The translations under genes were made by a program, and so were the position numbers. From Lachnoclostridium sp. An196 (GTDB lineage: Bacteria; Bacillota; Clostridia; Lachnospirales; Lachnospiraceae): a stretch of 47,763 nucleotides of DNA. The notes under the pieces were generated by a model. That model had not been told where the DNA came from. It did not search any database and saw only the letters and a program-made list of their open reading frames with translations. The DNA lies in assembly GCF_002160135.1 (NCBI RefSeq), contig NZ_NFJZ01000017.1, forward strand, positions 1 to 47,763. The letters are read 5' to 3'. Of this stretch, positions 47,303 through 47,763 are shown piece after piece; positions within the stretch are counted from its first letter, which is position 1, and each line of letters opens with the position of its first letter.

Positions 47303-47763
47303 CTATTTCTGCGCAACTAGCGCTTCCAGTTCACGTATGCGATCCGCCTGCTCCTTTATTTTTCGGTCGCTTTCCGTTTTTAGGGCTTCATATTTCCTGT
47401 CTTTTTCTATTAATTCTTCTTTTTGTTCGTTAATTTTTTTCTGCTGCTCGTTCATAACCTGCTTCTGTTCGTCAATCATATATTTCACTGTATTCTGATC
47501 CATGATCTTCAACGCGTCTGAAAACATCCCCAATACCTCCTCTGGCTTCCGACGCAGCATGGCCAGTTCCCGGTAGATCTCCTCCAGCCACGGATATTCG
47601 CTTACCAGCTTCTCCGCCTCTTCCACCGTCTCTGTCAGCAGGAAACTCAGCCACGCCGTCTGTTCGTTCTTATCTTTAGCATAAGGGAATTCCCGGAACA
47701 CGTCAAGGCATACCAGGCAATATTCCTGAAGAAGGGACAGTTCCAGGCCCGTATCAAACTTCG
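47303..47763 (-). CDS. Rpn/PD-(D/E)XK family transposase-nuclease, N-terminus outside window
   Basis: The visible 152 codons read KFDTGLELSLLQEYCLVCLDV, REFPYAKDKNEQTAWLSFLLTETVEEAEKL, YRELAMLRRKPEEVLGMFSDALKIMD and a C-terminal coiled coil (~60 residues rich in Glu/Lys/Gln). This is the C-terminal half of the Rpn-type proteins abundant in Lachnospiraceae, implicated in DNA cleavage and recombination. The nuclease core lies beyond the right edge. Confidence 0.83.
   Translation of the reverse strand, partial: KFDTGLELSLLQEYCLVCLDVFREFPYAKDKNEQTAWLSFLLTETVEEAEKLVSEYPWLEEIYRELAMLRRKPEEVLGMFSDALKIMDQNTVKYMIDEQKQVMNEQQKKINEQKEELIEKDRKYEALKTESDRKIKEQADRIRELEALVAQK

Overview
The window joins two unlike pieces of DNA, probably from a gut Firmicute close to Lachnospiraceae. 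That placement is my inference from gene style, strong AGGAGG-type ribosome sites and the neighbours; no rRNA or tRNA is present to confirm it.

Region 1 (1 to about 24,200) is most of a siphovirus-type prophage, read almost entirely on the minus strand and cut at the left edge inside its tape measure gene. From right to left it carries small early genes, a cytosine DNA methyltransferase, an SSB-like protein, an HUH-endonuclease replication protein, a VRR-NUC nuclease, ParA and ParB, an ArpU-like late regulator, then HNH endonuclease, terminase, portal, protease, capsid, connector and tail genes. Three features suggest a replicon that can maintain itself as a plasmid: ParA/ParB, the HUH Rep, and a candidate short antisense RNA with an attenuator hairpin just upstream of rep. 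No integrase, repressor or lysis gene is visible; they may lie beyond the left edge. One plus-strand moron (2778-3409) encodes a membrane-anchored HIRAN-like protein that is split at a run of 12 C.

Region 2 (24,228-42,567) is a chromosomal molybdenum hydroxylase island. An XdhC-family accessory gene on the plus strand converges on a long minus-strand series. At its head is a Mop-type aldehyde oxidoreductase whose eight Fe-S cysteines fall at the same residue numbers as in the Desulfovibrio gigas enzyme. A strong terminator follows it. Then come ten tightly coupled genes: a multi-Fe-S CCG-domain oxidoreductase, a two-CxxC protein, a methyltransferase, a C_GCAxxG_C_C protein, a MobA-like nucleotidyltransferase fused to an HD domain, a class V aminotransferase/cysteine desulfurase, a small protein, a cysteine-rich radical SAM protein, a PaaK-like AMP-forming ligase and a ModE-type regulator. 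After these lie modA, modB, modC, a MOSC-MogA fusion and a MoeA-like protein. The set resembles the DVU_1551-DVU_1559 neighbourhood of Desulfovibrio vulgaris. Molybdate import, cofactor synthesis, cytidylation and sulfuration can be assigned; the joint role of the radical SAM, ligase, methyltransferase and CCG proteins cannot.

Region 3 (42,568-47,763) holds a TylF-like methyltransferase, FtsH with a small coiled-coil partner gene, a family 8 glycosyltransferase, a truncated XRE antitoxin-like gene and the C-terminal part of an Rpn/PD-(D/E)XK transposase-nuclease cut by the right edge.
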